Shown: positions 27,501-42,500 of the stretch, piece after piece
How the letters are laid out: every line of letters begins with the position of its first letter
How positions within the stretch are numbered: position 1 is the first letter of the stretch
Assembly (NCBI GenBank): GCA_918807975.1
Contig: OU964932.1
Span: 16,399,501-16,463,500 of the forward strand
DNA from: Aplidium turbinatum
Taxonomy: Eukaryota > Chordata > Ascidiacea > Aplousobranchia > Polyclinidae
Length of the DNA stretch: 64,000 bases
Direction of reading: 5' to 3'
Notes under the pieces: model-generated
The model's database searches: none
Seen by the model: the letters and a program-made list of their open reading frames with translations, nothing else
Told to the model about the DNA's origin: nothing
Position numbers and translations under genes: made by a program

Positions 27501-30500
27501 CGGCAAAAAAGTATAAAAAACTATGATAGTAACTTTTTAGCCATTATACACACGTTTTGTTTTGCTTTTTCTTTGCGATATTGCTTCAAGATATTTTTTG
27601 GCGGTAACCTTATACCTTGCATATAAATACCCTCGTACCAAGTCGATGAAGCAAATCTAACCATTTACTGTTAAATTAGTGTTAAGTTTTACACTAAATG
27701 TATAGGTCTAACAAAAACTTTTTAAAGCACTGAAGCTTTTACAGCAGAATGGCCCAACCCAACGCATGACGATCCGGTCTTTTATGTTAACAAAGATCTT
27801 CACAATGTATTGTTTTCATCGGCATAGTATCATTAAAAGTTGGCTTCATCGGTAGAAGATCCAAAAAGGAGGAGCATTTGTCATGCGCCCCCAAAAACAC
27901 GAATGAAAAATGTAAATTTATTCGGTTTTTGCAAAATATTTTTGTTCATTTCGTTTGCTTAATCACATGATACTAATTAATTAAACCAACGACAGAAGGC
28001 CATGTGCGTTTTGAGTTAGTGGCGGATTTAAGGAGAGATAAAAAAAATTGTACCCAAGCTATTTCCATAAACAATAATTTTCAACCAACTGCATGTAAAA
28101 TAAAGGTAACAGGCTGGAACAAATTGTCCGAAGATTTCCTTCGTCTCGAAATTCATTAAATGTCTTTCATGATGCGAATGACAGGGGTTTGTGTCATGCT
28201 AAGCACAACGGTAAAACAGAACATAAGGGTATATCCGTTGCAAAAACTCTTGATACAAATGTTCTAACTACGACTAGTGCTTCCTTCTACATCACTGTAC
28301 TTTAAGCATTTCAGTTGGCACTTTATTAATTAAATCAATTGGTAATCAAATGTCGCATTACTTTTTTCTAAAAGGAATTGTGATGTCATTGGTGACGTCA
28401 TACCAATAATAATTCCATTCATGATCATTAGAATGTGCAAAATCATAAATTACGATTAACACTGGATATTTATGCAAGGCATTGTTTTTCTCTAGCTCCA
28501 ACAGGTAAAGCGTTGGAGCCAATTAAAATTACTCACCTAAAATACCGAAAAAACACGCGCACTGAGAGATGCAGTTTCTGCATTTGACGCCTCACACAAC
28601 CGGTTAATTTTGAAGTGTTATAAAAATTGCAGTCTATTAAGCAGAAGCACCTGTGCAAATGTGCAATGCATATCCAAGCTCACAAATAACACTAATTTTT
28701 ATTTGACTTCTCAACAACTTCAGATTTAACCGTTTTATAACATTTTTACAATATTACTTTAGCGCATTTAAAATTTAGCAAGTCTATATAAATAGCTGTA
28801 GCAAAAATTAGTAATCAGTATGATAATATGTTCATGCATGTGGAAAGAAATTGATATCTAATATTTGCAAATAACTACACGTATTGTTATAGCACAAACA
28901 CAAAGAAAACTTCCGCTTGTCTTTGACGTGATTCCGATGCTTTAACAATATCGATCTGCGGTGATTTCTATTTCAGCTTTCTTAATTGCATGCACTGGTA
29001 AAATCAATTTTGTGATATTGAAAAGCCGTAACAAGACATCGAGATTTAACATCACTGTAGATTTGTACAAGGCCTTCTTGCAACCCCAGCATATGGGAAA
29101 TAGGTCTGCAATGTAGCTTACTGAGTAAAATGCGTTTTAGACAAAGTACAGCAATTAAAAGAGCTTAACAAAGATAGCTTTCTCGCTATTTGGCTTGAGC
29201 CTAGAGTGTGTAAAATTCTTACCTTATAAACGCACAATTTCTCTCTTTTTGCTTATAAATAATTCACAGCTTTTCTGGTGGGTTGTTAAACTGTGAAATC
29301 AACGATTTGAAGATAGGTTGTTGTGGACTATATTTAAATGATATGCAACGTACTTACAAAAAAGAAACTAACAAACAAACTCAAGAGTGGGTCAAAGCAT
29401 TCAAAGCATTAACAAGCGCAAGCGATTAGTTGATCTACTGTAAAACTACCGGTACAGATTTTACAATCAAAACTTACTGCTAAAGATATCGTTTTTTTAA
29501 GAAGAACTTGTTGTGGAAGAATAGAGAGTTACTTCCAAGTTTGCAATTATTTTGACATGTTTAAACCTATTGTGGCTATTCATTTGCATCTCCACAGAAG
29601 CATCGTGGCTGGAAGACGCTACATCTTAGATTTTCAAACTGGGGTTTACGTATCCATTAATTCTATGGGTTTACGTATTCATTTTATGCAAATATTCTAG
29701 GTCAAGGTCCAGACCTGTTGCTGGGTGGGAGTGACCTCAACGATCGTCAGTATCATTACGTCAAAGTATCCAGGAGAGGTCGCATAATATCATTGAATGT
29801 AGACGGAAGACGAAAGGGAAGTAAGTGTTGTCTGTTTGAAACGGTGTTTTTATAAAAAACAAAACGGCTTTAAATTTCTTCGTTTGAATAATGACTTATT
29901 TTTTTAATAAGAGTTTATAAAAACTGTGAAGGCATCTTTTCAATACACAAGGAGTTATTCCATAAAATGGCGGTCAAAGTCAGGAACAAAGTCTTAGCCT
30001 ATGCTAGTGGTTCTCATTTTATACAAAAGTGTGCACCTGGAAAGATGAGTGGACAGGCAACACTTCTAGACTCCACTCTTTCGTCACTGACGCTAGGCTC
30101 ACGTCATCAGGAAAGGATCTTAGCCAATCTTCCTGGGAACGACTGAATCTCCTCCGTACATGCATTGGACGCTTCGGATACATGATGCACAAATGGGGCC
30201 TATCAACATCTACGGCATGCAGCTGATGTAGGCTAGTGCAGAAGAGCAAACCGCAGACCACATACTCTTCCACTGCCCGACCTTTAGGCAGTTGGTCTGT
30301 TAAATTTAGACGACTGCACTATCAAGTGGCTGCTCGGGGCATGCCCACACACTGCACACAATCATCTGATGAAACGTAGTCTACAAACAACAACTTCTCA
30401 AACGAAAGAAAAATTGATGAAACAAATTGCCGATGCTGAAAAGTTCAATTGTTTATTTCATTTTTTAAAAACGCTTACAGTTTTCTACCGTACCATTTTA

Positions 30501-33500
30501 AAAGAAAACCTTAACGAATTATCAAGAAAATGAAATATCTTCTGACAGGTGTCAAACCCACAGCAATGCTTAACGAATTATTTATAGGCTACCCTTTAAA
30601 ATTTCAAACTAATTTCTTTGCATAACCTGTGAGCATCACATAAACAGGAGTAAGGCCAGATAAATTTTATTATCAAAACCTAAATCATTACCTTTAAAAT
30701 CATTTGAATCTTCCATTCAAATTTGAAGGCTAAACTACAGTTGGATAAGATGCTGAATAATATGACGCAGGTTCTATACAGTTTGCTTATGACTTTAGAA
30801 AGCCATTCCACTCATACATTATAGATGGCCTGAAGCTTGAAGTGAAAATATTTTTAGGCCATTTATTTGCAAGGATACACACTTTTTATTTCCATTTCAT
30901 GCTGTCATCCAAATATTTAGATGACGAATTTCACATAAGTATTAAGTAGACGTTAATATCTTGACCTATGCTCCGGTGTCTTGATCTCCTGTAGAAGTGT
31001 TACGCAAAAGACATGAAGAAATGTTGTTTCTTCAAGCCCAAAAAAGTTTTGTAAGCACTTCTTACATTTTGATTTAACATGTAAGAAGAAAAGCCAGATT
31101 TTAGTGCTTGCAAATATTTGTTGCAGTTCTGTCTTTGAAGTATAAATGCTCGATTATCAAGAAAAGTCATCAAAGTCACTCAACATTTGGCAACAAAAAT
31201 AGATAAACTAATTTTTGTCAAATCTTTTGAGAAAATCATTTTTGACCACACTTTTCAACAAAAAAACTGAAAGTTCTTAATCTGCTTTAGTTTTTAGTTT
31301 GTATTTAACATTCATCATCGGTGCTTAGTGTGATTCTACAAAGACTGACTTTACCGATTGGTTTTCCCGCATATTATTTTCCTTCTTACAGCTTACAGAT
31401 CCTGCTATATAAACGGTCGACCAAGAAAACGGTTATTATCTTGTGGTAAGCTTAACATGGTGGGGTGGCTTTGGCATGCGCCATGAGAAATTCGGTAAAT
31501 TGTAGGTTGTTTCACCACCGAAGTTAGAACTTGACCAATCACAAAGAAAGAAATTTTTCTCCATGAGATTGTTCTGTTTGAGAGAAACTTTCAGCTTTCT
31601 GATTGGTCAAATTTGAGAACGATCTGCTCCATAATCAAGCAACCTGAAGCAATTGCAATTTTGAAATTAGTAAATCAACTGAATTTCGAAAACATAAGCG
31701 CTCTTCCTATCCTATGTATAAAGTAAAATTAGTCCTTGATATATTTGAAAACTTCGAGCAGGATGCTTCTATATGGACGCATACACAGACGATTTGATGT
31801 ATCTGGTATTGACCACTTGCTTCGATAGATAAAAGAATACAGAATGAATGTGTACGTTGTTGATGTATTTTGTACATGTAATCTACAGCTGTTAGCAAAA
31901 GTATTTCACTGATAGATATTAACATTGAATGAGCCTTCTGGCGTACATTGATATTATTATTATATGGCTTTACCATTCAAGCAAGAAAAATCTTAAATAC
32001 TGCAATGAGAGAGTGCGGCAGTTTACATTCCTTCGGTGGTTACCTTTTGGATGATTGGTTCCACAATTTTCATATCTCTATTATCCAACAGTCACTTTAT
32101 AGATACGTTGCAACAAAGTTTGTATGCGGCCAGCAAAATATAGTGTTTCTTGTTCCAGGTTGTGGCCGTTGTGCAACATTGACTTGTACAGGCCTTGCTC
32201 ATCCTAGTTTTTTATCGTGCCATTATGCATACCATAACCAAGACCGATTGCGGTTTTATTCACAAGAACAATTTACTGACCGGCTTGCAAATTCATAGAT
32301 TTCTTGCACATGGCATAAACATAGTTTAACATTAATATTTAAAGCAGTTATCTTTCTCTAAAATCTATCTTATTTGTGCTTTTAACATCATGCAGTTTCG
32401 TATAGTAGCTCAACAATATTTCGAAAATCAATTCTCTTGTGCAATCTACCAGATGCTATCAAGAAAAGGCGTGACTGCATTATTCATTCTTTTTCATGTT
32501 TCCACAAATATGATGGATTACAGCTGAAATACGCATAAAAAATCCATACAACACTACATATAATCACCTAGTCCCTTTTATACTGTACAAGTAGGCCTAT
32601 ACGTACCCGCATAGGCCACTGGTCTGGACAAAGCCGAATTTGGACGAAAATGACACAAAAATGGAGTAACTGAAATAGTTGGCCTAAACATTCCGAGCAA
32701 CTGTCATCCGGCGTCATTTGACACAGTACAGTAGCCTATTAACACGTATATTTTATTATTATAAGTCAACCTATATTCTTACACTCGTGTATTACTGTAT
32801 TAGTAAGTCAAAGCCAAATTTGTTGTATAAGCTTAATAGTTGTACTTGCTGTACGCCTACATTCTGTAGCAAATGTTCAAGACAGTTTGTATTAATTTTC
32901 TTCCAAACGGTTGTTGATAGATGTGCGTCCTTTTGTCGTACTGGGTGAAGAGCGTTGCACATTTAACGCTTGCGGGCTGTGCTTGTGGCTTATTAGAAAT
33001 ATTTTGTATTTTACTTTCGCTGCTCTACTGGATAGAGTGCTTACATCTGAAACAGTAGACATAGATTCGATACCCTGCCGAGTCATAGCAAAAGATCATA
33101 AAAACGACGCCGGACCTTGTTTCTGCTTCGCGCAACATTGCAAGAAGAACTTAGAACAGTGTTTCTCAACTGCTGCTCTTTTTAGCGGCTCTCAGAAGTT
33201 ATGTCAAAAACACATAATTTATCATCAAAATATCTAGTCCCGTCTAGCTCTTTTAAAAATGCTTTATCTTGCTATTTGTAACTGTTTTGTCATTTAATTC
33301 TACTGTAATTATTTTTCGAAAATCATTAATTAATTATGTGCCTTCCTTGGATATCTACCTATAATGCGATGTCATGGTCATGTTTATAAATAAACGCATG
33401 TCATCGTGTATAATCAAAGTTATAATCTATAATTGTTATAGTGTATATCAACATGTTACTGGATATAATATTGGCAGTGAAATCAGCTGTCAGCAATGGG

Positions 33501-36500
33501 CAAATTGTCAGAAAGTTTGAAGCAAGCTAGACAAAATATTAAAAACGTAAATGAGTTATTTAAAACTGAGGTCCATATGCGGGTTGGCAATAGATGCAGC
33601 CATCTCTCAAAACAGTTAATTTTCAATTGGAGCTGCTAGATATCCAGTCGGATGTGAAGAACAAAAAGAACGTGTCAAAGTGAAGATCTGATTAATTTTT
33701 AAAGTTTTAGAGGAAAATTCTAAGTTGATTGCCAATGCACTGAAAATTGGCATTGTGTTTTGATCAACTTACGCATATGAAGCGAAATGCAAAGCGTAAA
33801 AACTGTGAAGTAGGCTACAAGCAATTAGCAAAATCGTTGTACTTAAAAATCAACATGCTTACCGACTGACTGTCCACAATCCAAAGCTGCTTCTGCGCAG
33901 GCTACTGCATTATCCATTATGCCTCGTTTATAGAAATCTGCCAAAAGCCAGTATTGTATCCCATTTGGCATGTGGCTTTATACGCCAGGGTTTCCCAAAC
34001 TGTGGTCCGCGGACCATTGGTGGTCCGCTACGACTGCACAGGTGGTCCGTGGCGATATGACAAGAAATTAAAAAGTCACACATATACGTTGTACAGTACG
34101 TACCCTGTCAAAGATAATTGCCGCAGTTCTTTACAACTTAAATGATTTCGAAAGCTTTTGCTATCCAGTTAGGCTATCGTAAATCTTACTTGTTGCACCT
34201 TCGTTGCAGTTAAAAAGTTGTTTATCAAAAATTCTCGTATTCCTCAAAATAAAATAACAGCATTCATAAAGAAACTCAACGTATGGAAAACAAGGATAAA
34301 TGATAATGTTGTGGATATGTTTCCTGTTCTGTGTGACTACATTACCAACAAACCCTTAATTAATACAGAGTTGATTTTCTCTGACGTTACACAACATTTG
34401 GAATTGCTTTCTGCACACTTCAAGAAGTACTTTTTAAAAGAGACATAGGCCTATGAGAATTTTGACTGGTTTTTAAAATCTTTTGTTGTCACAAAGACTA
34501 ACCTGTCAGGACGCGAAGAAGAAGAATTTGCCGAATTATCATCTGATCGAAATTTAATGCTTAGTTTCAATCAAACAGCTATTGCATCTTTCTGGTTGAG
34601 TGTTGTGGAGGAATACCCATTGCTATCGCAAAAGGCAACTAAAATTTTATTGCCTTTTGCTACGACCTACATGTGTGAGAAAACATTTTCAGCTCTTACC
34701 AACATGAATACAAAATATAGGTCCAGACTTTCCGTGGACCCTGACTTACGAGTTCGCCTTTGACAAATAACTCCTAGAATTGATGACTTATGCAATCCCA
34801 TCCGTCCCATTGATGTTGTCAGTTTTTTTAAATAAGCAAAATTCGGTTTTATTAATTTTTACCTTTATATTGGGGTCCGCGAATAAACAGATTCACTTAT
34901 AGTGGTCCGTGGCCCAAAAAAGTTTGGGAAACCCTGTTATACGCAACCTATCTTCCTGCATTGTTGTTCTTTCAATGTATTTTTAAGCAACGCCTTATAC
35001 TTTGTCTTCATGTGGTTGTTGACAAACTTTTGTTGTTGACTGTGCCTCTGACACAAAAAAAGATTGAGAACCACTGATTTAGAGCAACAATGCACTCGAC
35101 TGTTCCTTTCTCCTGTTGCAGGGCTGTGGATTCGGGTGAAAACTGTACAACTCCGACTCCTCGGTTTATAACTGACCGACTCCGACTTCGTCTCCGGTTT
35201 TAGTGTTGCCAGATATATCAATGCTGCCAGTGTTAGCAAATAAAAATTCTATTATTCATCGTTTTTTATCAAGCCGGAGTTGGAGTAGGCTTTTTTATCA
35301 ATTCCGACTCCGGACACGCCAAAATCTTTCCTACTCCATGACGCCGAGTCCACGACGCCGGACTTCACAGCCCTGGTTAAAACTGCTTGCATTGTGCTCA
35401 GAGTAACACATACATGTGGTGGATACTTTCTATGCAAAAAACACGTTAGGCTATTACTCATGATAATAACAAGCTCTGTGTTGCGTATATATTACGTAGA
35501 AACACTCTTCAAAATGCATGGCAAGCTGAAATTTGACGTCATTCATCTCGGTAAGATAGCTGCGTCACCACAAAACAACGTCATCAACTCGTCAACAACC
35601 ACCATGGCGTCACAAACAAGTCCGTTTGTCGGTCATCTCGAAAACGTAGTATTCAACTCAGTTCACCTAATAGACAGGTATGTTGACATTAAACTGCAAT
35701 ATAAAGTTTGAAGTTAACAATGGTGTGAGCTTTTAAAAGAAGACAACTTCAACATTTGTAAAGAATACACTTAACCTATTCATGGCATGTAGAATTAATT
35801 TTCGAATATGTGGTAACAATTGCTAGAAGTAACAATGGCTCATGTTCAGTGGTGGTACTGCAAATGTTTCATATTTTCAAACAGAAATTATTATTGATGC
35901 TATTATAAGTACTTCAAATAGCAACTTATTTTCTTGCTATATGATTAAATATCGTGATAAAGCATAAGTAATGGAATAATTTAAGGTAGGCTACAAAACT
36001 TATTGGCCATATGCACATATTTTTGCTTTATACTCAGATGTGCTTCCAATACTCTGCCGTGCAACAGCAATAGTTTACTCGGCGACACGTCGAATGTCGT
36101 TTCGTTTCCTGTCACATTTCGTGGCGATGACAGTTTTGTGGTTCTTCCTGCTTTACAAACAAACTTGTGAGTACGCCCTCGGTCTTCAAAGGTTTCTCTA
36201 TCCTCTATAACCGCTTTCGCATTTCAAGTGTTTTTGTTGTAAGATCACCTGCATGCAACATATTAAACAAATAGGCCTGTTGCACATGCAGAAATAATTT
36301 TTTTACTGTAAGGTTGACTAAAATCGGCCATTGCTCCACTTTAATTTGCAAAGCAAGAGCATGGTATCCTTACATTATTTTTGCACAACTATAGCTCCAT
36401 GGATTTATACTTCAGCCTGAAAACAACTGTGAAAGACGGCTTGCTTCTTTACAGCGCCGGGGGAAATGGCGACTACATTGCTGTGGAAATGGTGGAAGGA

Positions 36501-39500
36501 AAAATATTTTATTTATTCAGCATTGGGAGGTTTGAACAAGTGAGAAAATTTATACTCCTAAAATTTACTTCCAGCTGTAAGCAATAATGTGGACGTTGCA
36601 GGAGTAAAATTAATGGCATTTAGCATGCTGTATTTTACTCTTTTTAAAGAACATAACTTTTAAGTAGCCTACTAGTAGCCTACATGTAGTGTTTAAAGTA
36701 TCCAAACATTAATTTATACACAGTGTATGAACTTGAATAAAGTGATTTACTATAGGTGTTTACACACGTTACCCACCTATAGCAAATCACTTTTTTACAT
36801 TGAATTAACGTCTGTAGACGTTCAATTAACTTAAAAAGGGTATGTTTGTTGTCAGGGTAGCAAAACTTTTTGTTCCAGGTTCTCTCTGTGCCTGGTGCCA
36901 ACACTGTGAATGACAATAACTGGCATGACGTCAACATAGTTCGAAACAAATACAGCGTTCATAAACTGGTTGTGGATGGAGTGCCAGCTTTCAATAAAGG
37001 ACCCAGTAAACCTATGAGCCCCGACTTAAACGGTAAGTTGAACGAGTTTGGTAAAAGCCCAACTTGAATGTGATTAACATCGTTGCGTTGACAGACCAGA
37101 ATGTCAATCTCGTTGACCTGGCTTGCGACAGTGGTTCAAACCCTCGATGAGTATCCAAACCTGCCAGGATTAAACTTTCAAAGATGCGTTTTCAGTCCAA
37201 GGACGAAGATTCCTACAATCAATCAAAGAGGCACAATTCATAAACAAACAATCGGAAGAGCGTATGTGATCGCTTCAATGACACCGCATAGCGTTAAAAT
37301 TGTTTAAATTACTTGTTTAAAAAAAAACGCTTTTATTTTTCTGTTTCAAATAGAAGTGCGGTTCATAAAGATTAATTTGCATACCATTTGCTCGGTTTGT
37401 ATTGTTTGATTTTCTTTACTAGATGTATGCAGCAGCTAAAGTAGTTAACCTTCTAGAGTCTAGACAAATAAGAATGTGTAACAAGCAATTGCAACGACAA
37501 GATGAAAACTTTTCCACCTATAAACCTTCTTAATTTTGATTTTCTTCATTAAGTTCAAAAACAAAGAGATCTATGATGCTATATGTGCATTGTGCAACAA
37601 TTGAAGGTCTGTTTTATTGTTTGATGTTTAGGATACTTGTATATTGGTGGAGTTGGTAAGAGTATAATCCATGGTAATAGTTTTCCCAACAACATCGCAT
37701 CCCGTGTTGGCTTTCAAGGATGCATGGGCAACATAGACTTTAATGGGAAAATAACTAACGTCAACGGGTTGAAAAAGATCCGTTCCAACGGTGCAGTTAC
37801 TAATGAATGCCAAGGTAAGGGAGAATTATTCCATCAATACTTGGATTTTCGACCTTTGAAACAACAGCATTCGTTATAAATTACCGTTTTCACCTACCGA
37901 TAATTGAAAACTTCGTGCAAAATTCTTGAAACGCCAGATCACAGCCACACAAAGCTATAAAATTGGAACTGCTGACAATAATATCAAGCATAACATTTTT
38001 TTCAATCTGGCGTTTCATCTTCTATTGATTTAAGTTATGACTGAAGACATTTAACAGCCAGTTGTTTTTTTAAATGTTTGTCTGTTAATAAATTACTTTT
38101 GTTGTGCTTGGCAGTTAGGCATTAGATCAGCTTATAGTGTCTAGCTTAGTTTTGGCCATTTTTGTATTGCAATCGATGTAAGCTCATTGCTGATTCATCT
38201 TATTAAACTTATTAGTGTTTACGGTAACATGATCACGAACAATTGTAGCCTACTGTAGGTTGAAATTTTATTGTGTAAGTCTTAGAATCAAACTTTGGCC
38301 TACTTTCACTGGTAGGGAAGATAGTCTGTTTTTTACTTTGATTCAACATTTATAGAAGTTTTACATAGTAAAAAGCTAAGATTGGTTAATTGTGCTAGCC
38401 GGCCAGTCACTACGACCAGACCAGTGAGGCCACAATAATACACAGTTATACCGGTTGTCGATCGCTGTGAGATCTTCTAGTTTCCAATCGATTCACCCGA
38501 TTGCTGTGAAAGCAATGCGACAGTGGGCTGAGATTGTTTGTTAGCTTGAGGTTTGAAGTTTGTATAGTTAGCTGTGAATTTTTACATTCAGGCCCATCCC
38601 AGTTATGCAGCAACACATCTTGCAGTAACGGCGGAACTTGTCTTCAACAATGGAACGACTTCATCTGTGATTGCAGCATGACAACATATGTTGGAAAAAA
38701 CTGTAAAACAAGTGAGATGATGACCATGACGTCATGTTTCCAAATGCGACAACCATACTGTGCCTTAGAATCTTTTATCATCTATAGGTTATATTTTTAA
38801 ACATTTTGCCATGCAACGTCTATCATGGTTTTAAACAAAAATAATGAAAGTATAATAGACGACAACCACAGTTCTATGCCTACCGCATGCTCAACTCTCA
38901 TAGTTTGTCAGCTTATTCTCATGGCTTTAGAATTTATTATCATCCAACAATGCTTATCTCGTTAGATGCAATAGCTCATCAAACACAAGTTGTTTCTGAC
39001 AACAGAAAGTTTATTTCGGTATTTCGTAGACCTTAGAGCATTAATATCACTGTTTTTAAGTAAACTTAAGCTTGAAAGAGAAAACCTCCACATGGTGCAA
39101 CATCACAGTGTCGGAGTCCGCGTCAGTGGTTCAAATCCTCAGTAAGCACACGAAATTACTAAAATTAAGTTTCAGAAGAGGCTTATTCTATCTGAAGATA
39201 AATATCTTTCCGTCCACCAGAATTGTAGTTTTGCGAATGCAGAAGGTTGTTACACTGTATTCCGTTCATCTCACCCAACCTTAACTTCTCAACAGGATCT
39301 GTTACTTACCGATTTGGTTCAAGCAATGGACTACTGCTGTATCAGTGGATGGATAACTTTCCTAGCTCTCGAGACGATGTGTTTGCTCTTGGCTTCAGCA
39401 CCACGCAAAGAAATGCTGCACTTATAAAAGTCTTAGGCTCTACTAACTACCGCACTCGGGATTTCATAGAATTAAAAATTGTAAGTTTTAAAAAACGGTG

Positions 39501-42500
39501 TTTTTATGACCTTTCATTGTAGTCAATATCTTTGAAAAAGACATTTATGTTAGACGTTACTTCATTTATTAAAAAGTTGGAGCTTTAGAAGACAGTTCAT
39601 TTTCTTGGAAGCTACAACAAACACTAAAATTAAGTAGTCCTATAACGTCAATCGAGTTCAACATTTTTTTGTTTACACAGAAAATATGATACGGTAACAT
39701 AAATAATGTAAAAGCTTGTGAAGAAAGTTCTGAAAGTTTTTTTACTTATTTGTTTTTATGTTCGTACATTTTTTTCAGGTGAACAAAACAATAAAATAAA
39801 AAAGATTCAACCCATTAACGTTACTCAGTTTTGTATGTTATCAGAAATTTATTTTCTCAAAACTTTTATATGAAAAATCCTTGTGAATACAACATTTTCT
39901 GGCTAAAAAGTTTTTAAAAATGATTGTTGTTTTTAAATTGCTTTTGTACTTTATTGTAATCATTTGCCTTGCTTTCTCTTTACAAAAAAAGTGAAAGTTT
40001 GATACAGATAGTTGCTCTTTAAGATTACCGGTACAACAAACATCCTGGCAAATAATAAGTGCAAATAAATCATCACAGCAGTTACTGAATCAAAAAAATG
40101 CTGTTTAGCATTTCTTGATGAGGCTACTATATGTTCATTGTTTATTTATACATTATATTTGTTTCCTAAACTGCTTGTTCTTTTTTCATAAGCATTTTGT
40201 GTCACTATATCTTAAGCTGTGTTTATATTTCTATAGCCTATGTTACTTATTCATATGACGTAATTATATACTTAATTTTTAGGTAAATGGAAAATTAACC
40301 CTAAGATACAACATGGGGGGTCGAATGGATGTTGTATTGTACGAGCCTACCATAATATCGGATGGACAGTACCACAGGTGTCTCGTGAAACGGAGTTGGA
40401 TGAATGCGTCTATTGTTGTTGACGACTATCGGGAAAGAACCCACATTCAAAGCGGTAAAGAATATTGGTTTTGCTTTTAAAGAGTCACGTGTTTTGCCTC
40501 TTTTGTGATGAAGTTGCCCTGACAGCAAATCTTTACATTGTTTCAACGTCTGTAGAGGTTGAATCAATGTAAAAAACGATTGATTTGCTGTCTGGGTAAT
40601 TAGGCATCTTATTGTGACACAAACTGTCAGTTTTCAGCTAACCGAAGAAAGTAGGATTTTATTTTTATTTTTTCCCTACAATGTCGTACGACTGGCTGAA
40701 TAACTCTCATTTCCTAACTGCACTTATGCATGATTCATCATAACATAGATTCATCTTCTGCAATAACGTCAAATTTAAACTGTTTGGGTAGAAGCTGTAC
40801 CAAGTGGAAATGCATCGAATTAAAGATACTAGTGAAACTATAACGACTCCTTTCCTTAGTGTGCGTGGACTTCCATATAATTGCATAGATATGGCCTACC
40901 ACAGTATATAGAAGTCGACGGTATATGTTGCTGCTTTTGAATGTACCACAACAGAAATCTAAAGCCGCAACATCGCCTTTTATCAATTGGTATTCGCTAT
41001 ATAACTGTGTGGTGGGAGTCCTTGTACAAAAAAAGGAAGCCGGTTGGATACTGCTTCAGATTTCTATTCTTAAAAATCATTTAATGAAATGTTGGAGAAA
41101 TTGGAAGGTTGTCTTTCTTTTCCAAATCATTTAATTTTAATCTTCAACCTCCGGCGTAAGCCTGGAAACAAAAAAATCGGTTGGATTACGTTTTACGAGT
41201 TTTGTATGTGTAGGGACTGCACGTGGTCGTGTTGAAATCACGCAGGACAGACTTCCCGCGTATGCACGCCCGACAGTATCTCGCTGGCTAAGAAACAAAG
41301 GTACTAACAATTACTTACCAAGACTAACTTTCGGTGAGGGACAACTTGTTCCTTATGCACAACAGCTCTACTAATGCAAGCGCTGCATTTTTAACATGTT
41401 GCATGGTTGTTTTACTCCGTTTTTGTATTCTCATTCCCATCACTGTGAAGTACGCTTTATAAACCGCAATGATTATATTTGTGTTTACTCAGGCTGTCAT
41501 GATACTCATGTCATAAAATAAGTCCTATGTGCCCAACTTAATTTTGATTATACTATGTAGTATACATGGTGAGTTGCAGGTGCTCACTAAAAATTATATC
41601 CAATTAAATTTGACTCCATCTTCAAACACTTTGATTCTGGTAGCTATCCTGTTTTGTAATTAGTTGCAAACATTTTAATGAAATAAAGTTCATAGATTTT
41701 TTTGCACTACCATGTCTAGCTAAAACTTTAAATTTCAAACTTAGTATTTGTTTTCTTTTTTGGAATAGTCTTAAACCATTCTGCTTTCAGCTTCATTATA
41801 TCGTTTAATTAACTATAAGTCAAACTTTAAACCGGTCTGCTGCTACAATAAAGCAATGTCTATGAGAAAATGTTTTTGTGAGAATTGAAAACTTTTGGCG
41901 CGGTCTGAAAAAATGTAAAGGTGGTCCCATACTTGATTTAAGTGTCGGGTGTGAGAAGATAAGGTTTTCATTATACTAAGCCTTTAACACTAAAGAGAGA
42001 AAGATGGCCAGTTCTTCTCTCGGCCTCTCTTTTTGCAGGTATTATGCCCACCCAATTTGTTACACCCTAGATAGAGGTGAGCGGTGTTTTCAACAACCAG
42101 CTGAAGCCGGGAGTCGAACCATGTTTGCATAATTGGAAAGCCAACGCCTTATCCGTTACGCCATCCCACCGCCTATCCCACGACAGGGTCTAGCACTCTA
42201 GCCTACAATAAAAAATAAAAAAAATGGTAAAAAATTGTATTTTACCTCAAATAAAAACCACTCGACTCAGCAGTCGCTGTTCTAGCCTACATGTTATTTC
42301 AAATTTGTTCATTCTTAGAGAAAGCATTCGGGGTCTTCAATTCTCAATCCACGATTCTCATTGGTGGCTTGGTAGATTTGGATCTTTTTAATGGAAACGA
42401 AAACTCTGCCAACAAACGAAGGCTGTCCATAAGTGAACCTTTTCACGGGCAAATGGCTGGATTCTTCTACAATGAAATCAAAGTGTTCGAAATGGCAGCA

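Larger units (their letters stand above)
29821..35499 (+). other. 5.7-kb neurexin intron inside LNS4
   Basis: It contains a LINE tail (about 30010-30400), the 54-nt candidate exon, a tRNA-like segment (about 33020-33090), a long decayed hAT-type insertion (about 33157-35075) with a smaller hAT copy inside it, and a further MITE (35119-35375). Between about 30400 and 33000 nothing else was recognised. Confidence 0.65.

Noticed and set aside
39000-39295. A beta-neurexin first exon and promoter in the intron before LNS6
   Set aside because: No open frame with a signal peptide and a phase-1 donor was found in the 584-bp intron. Its absence is not proven.
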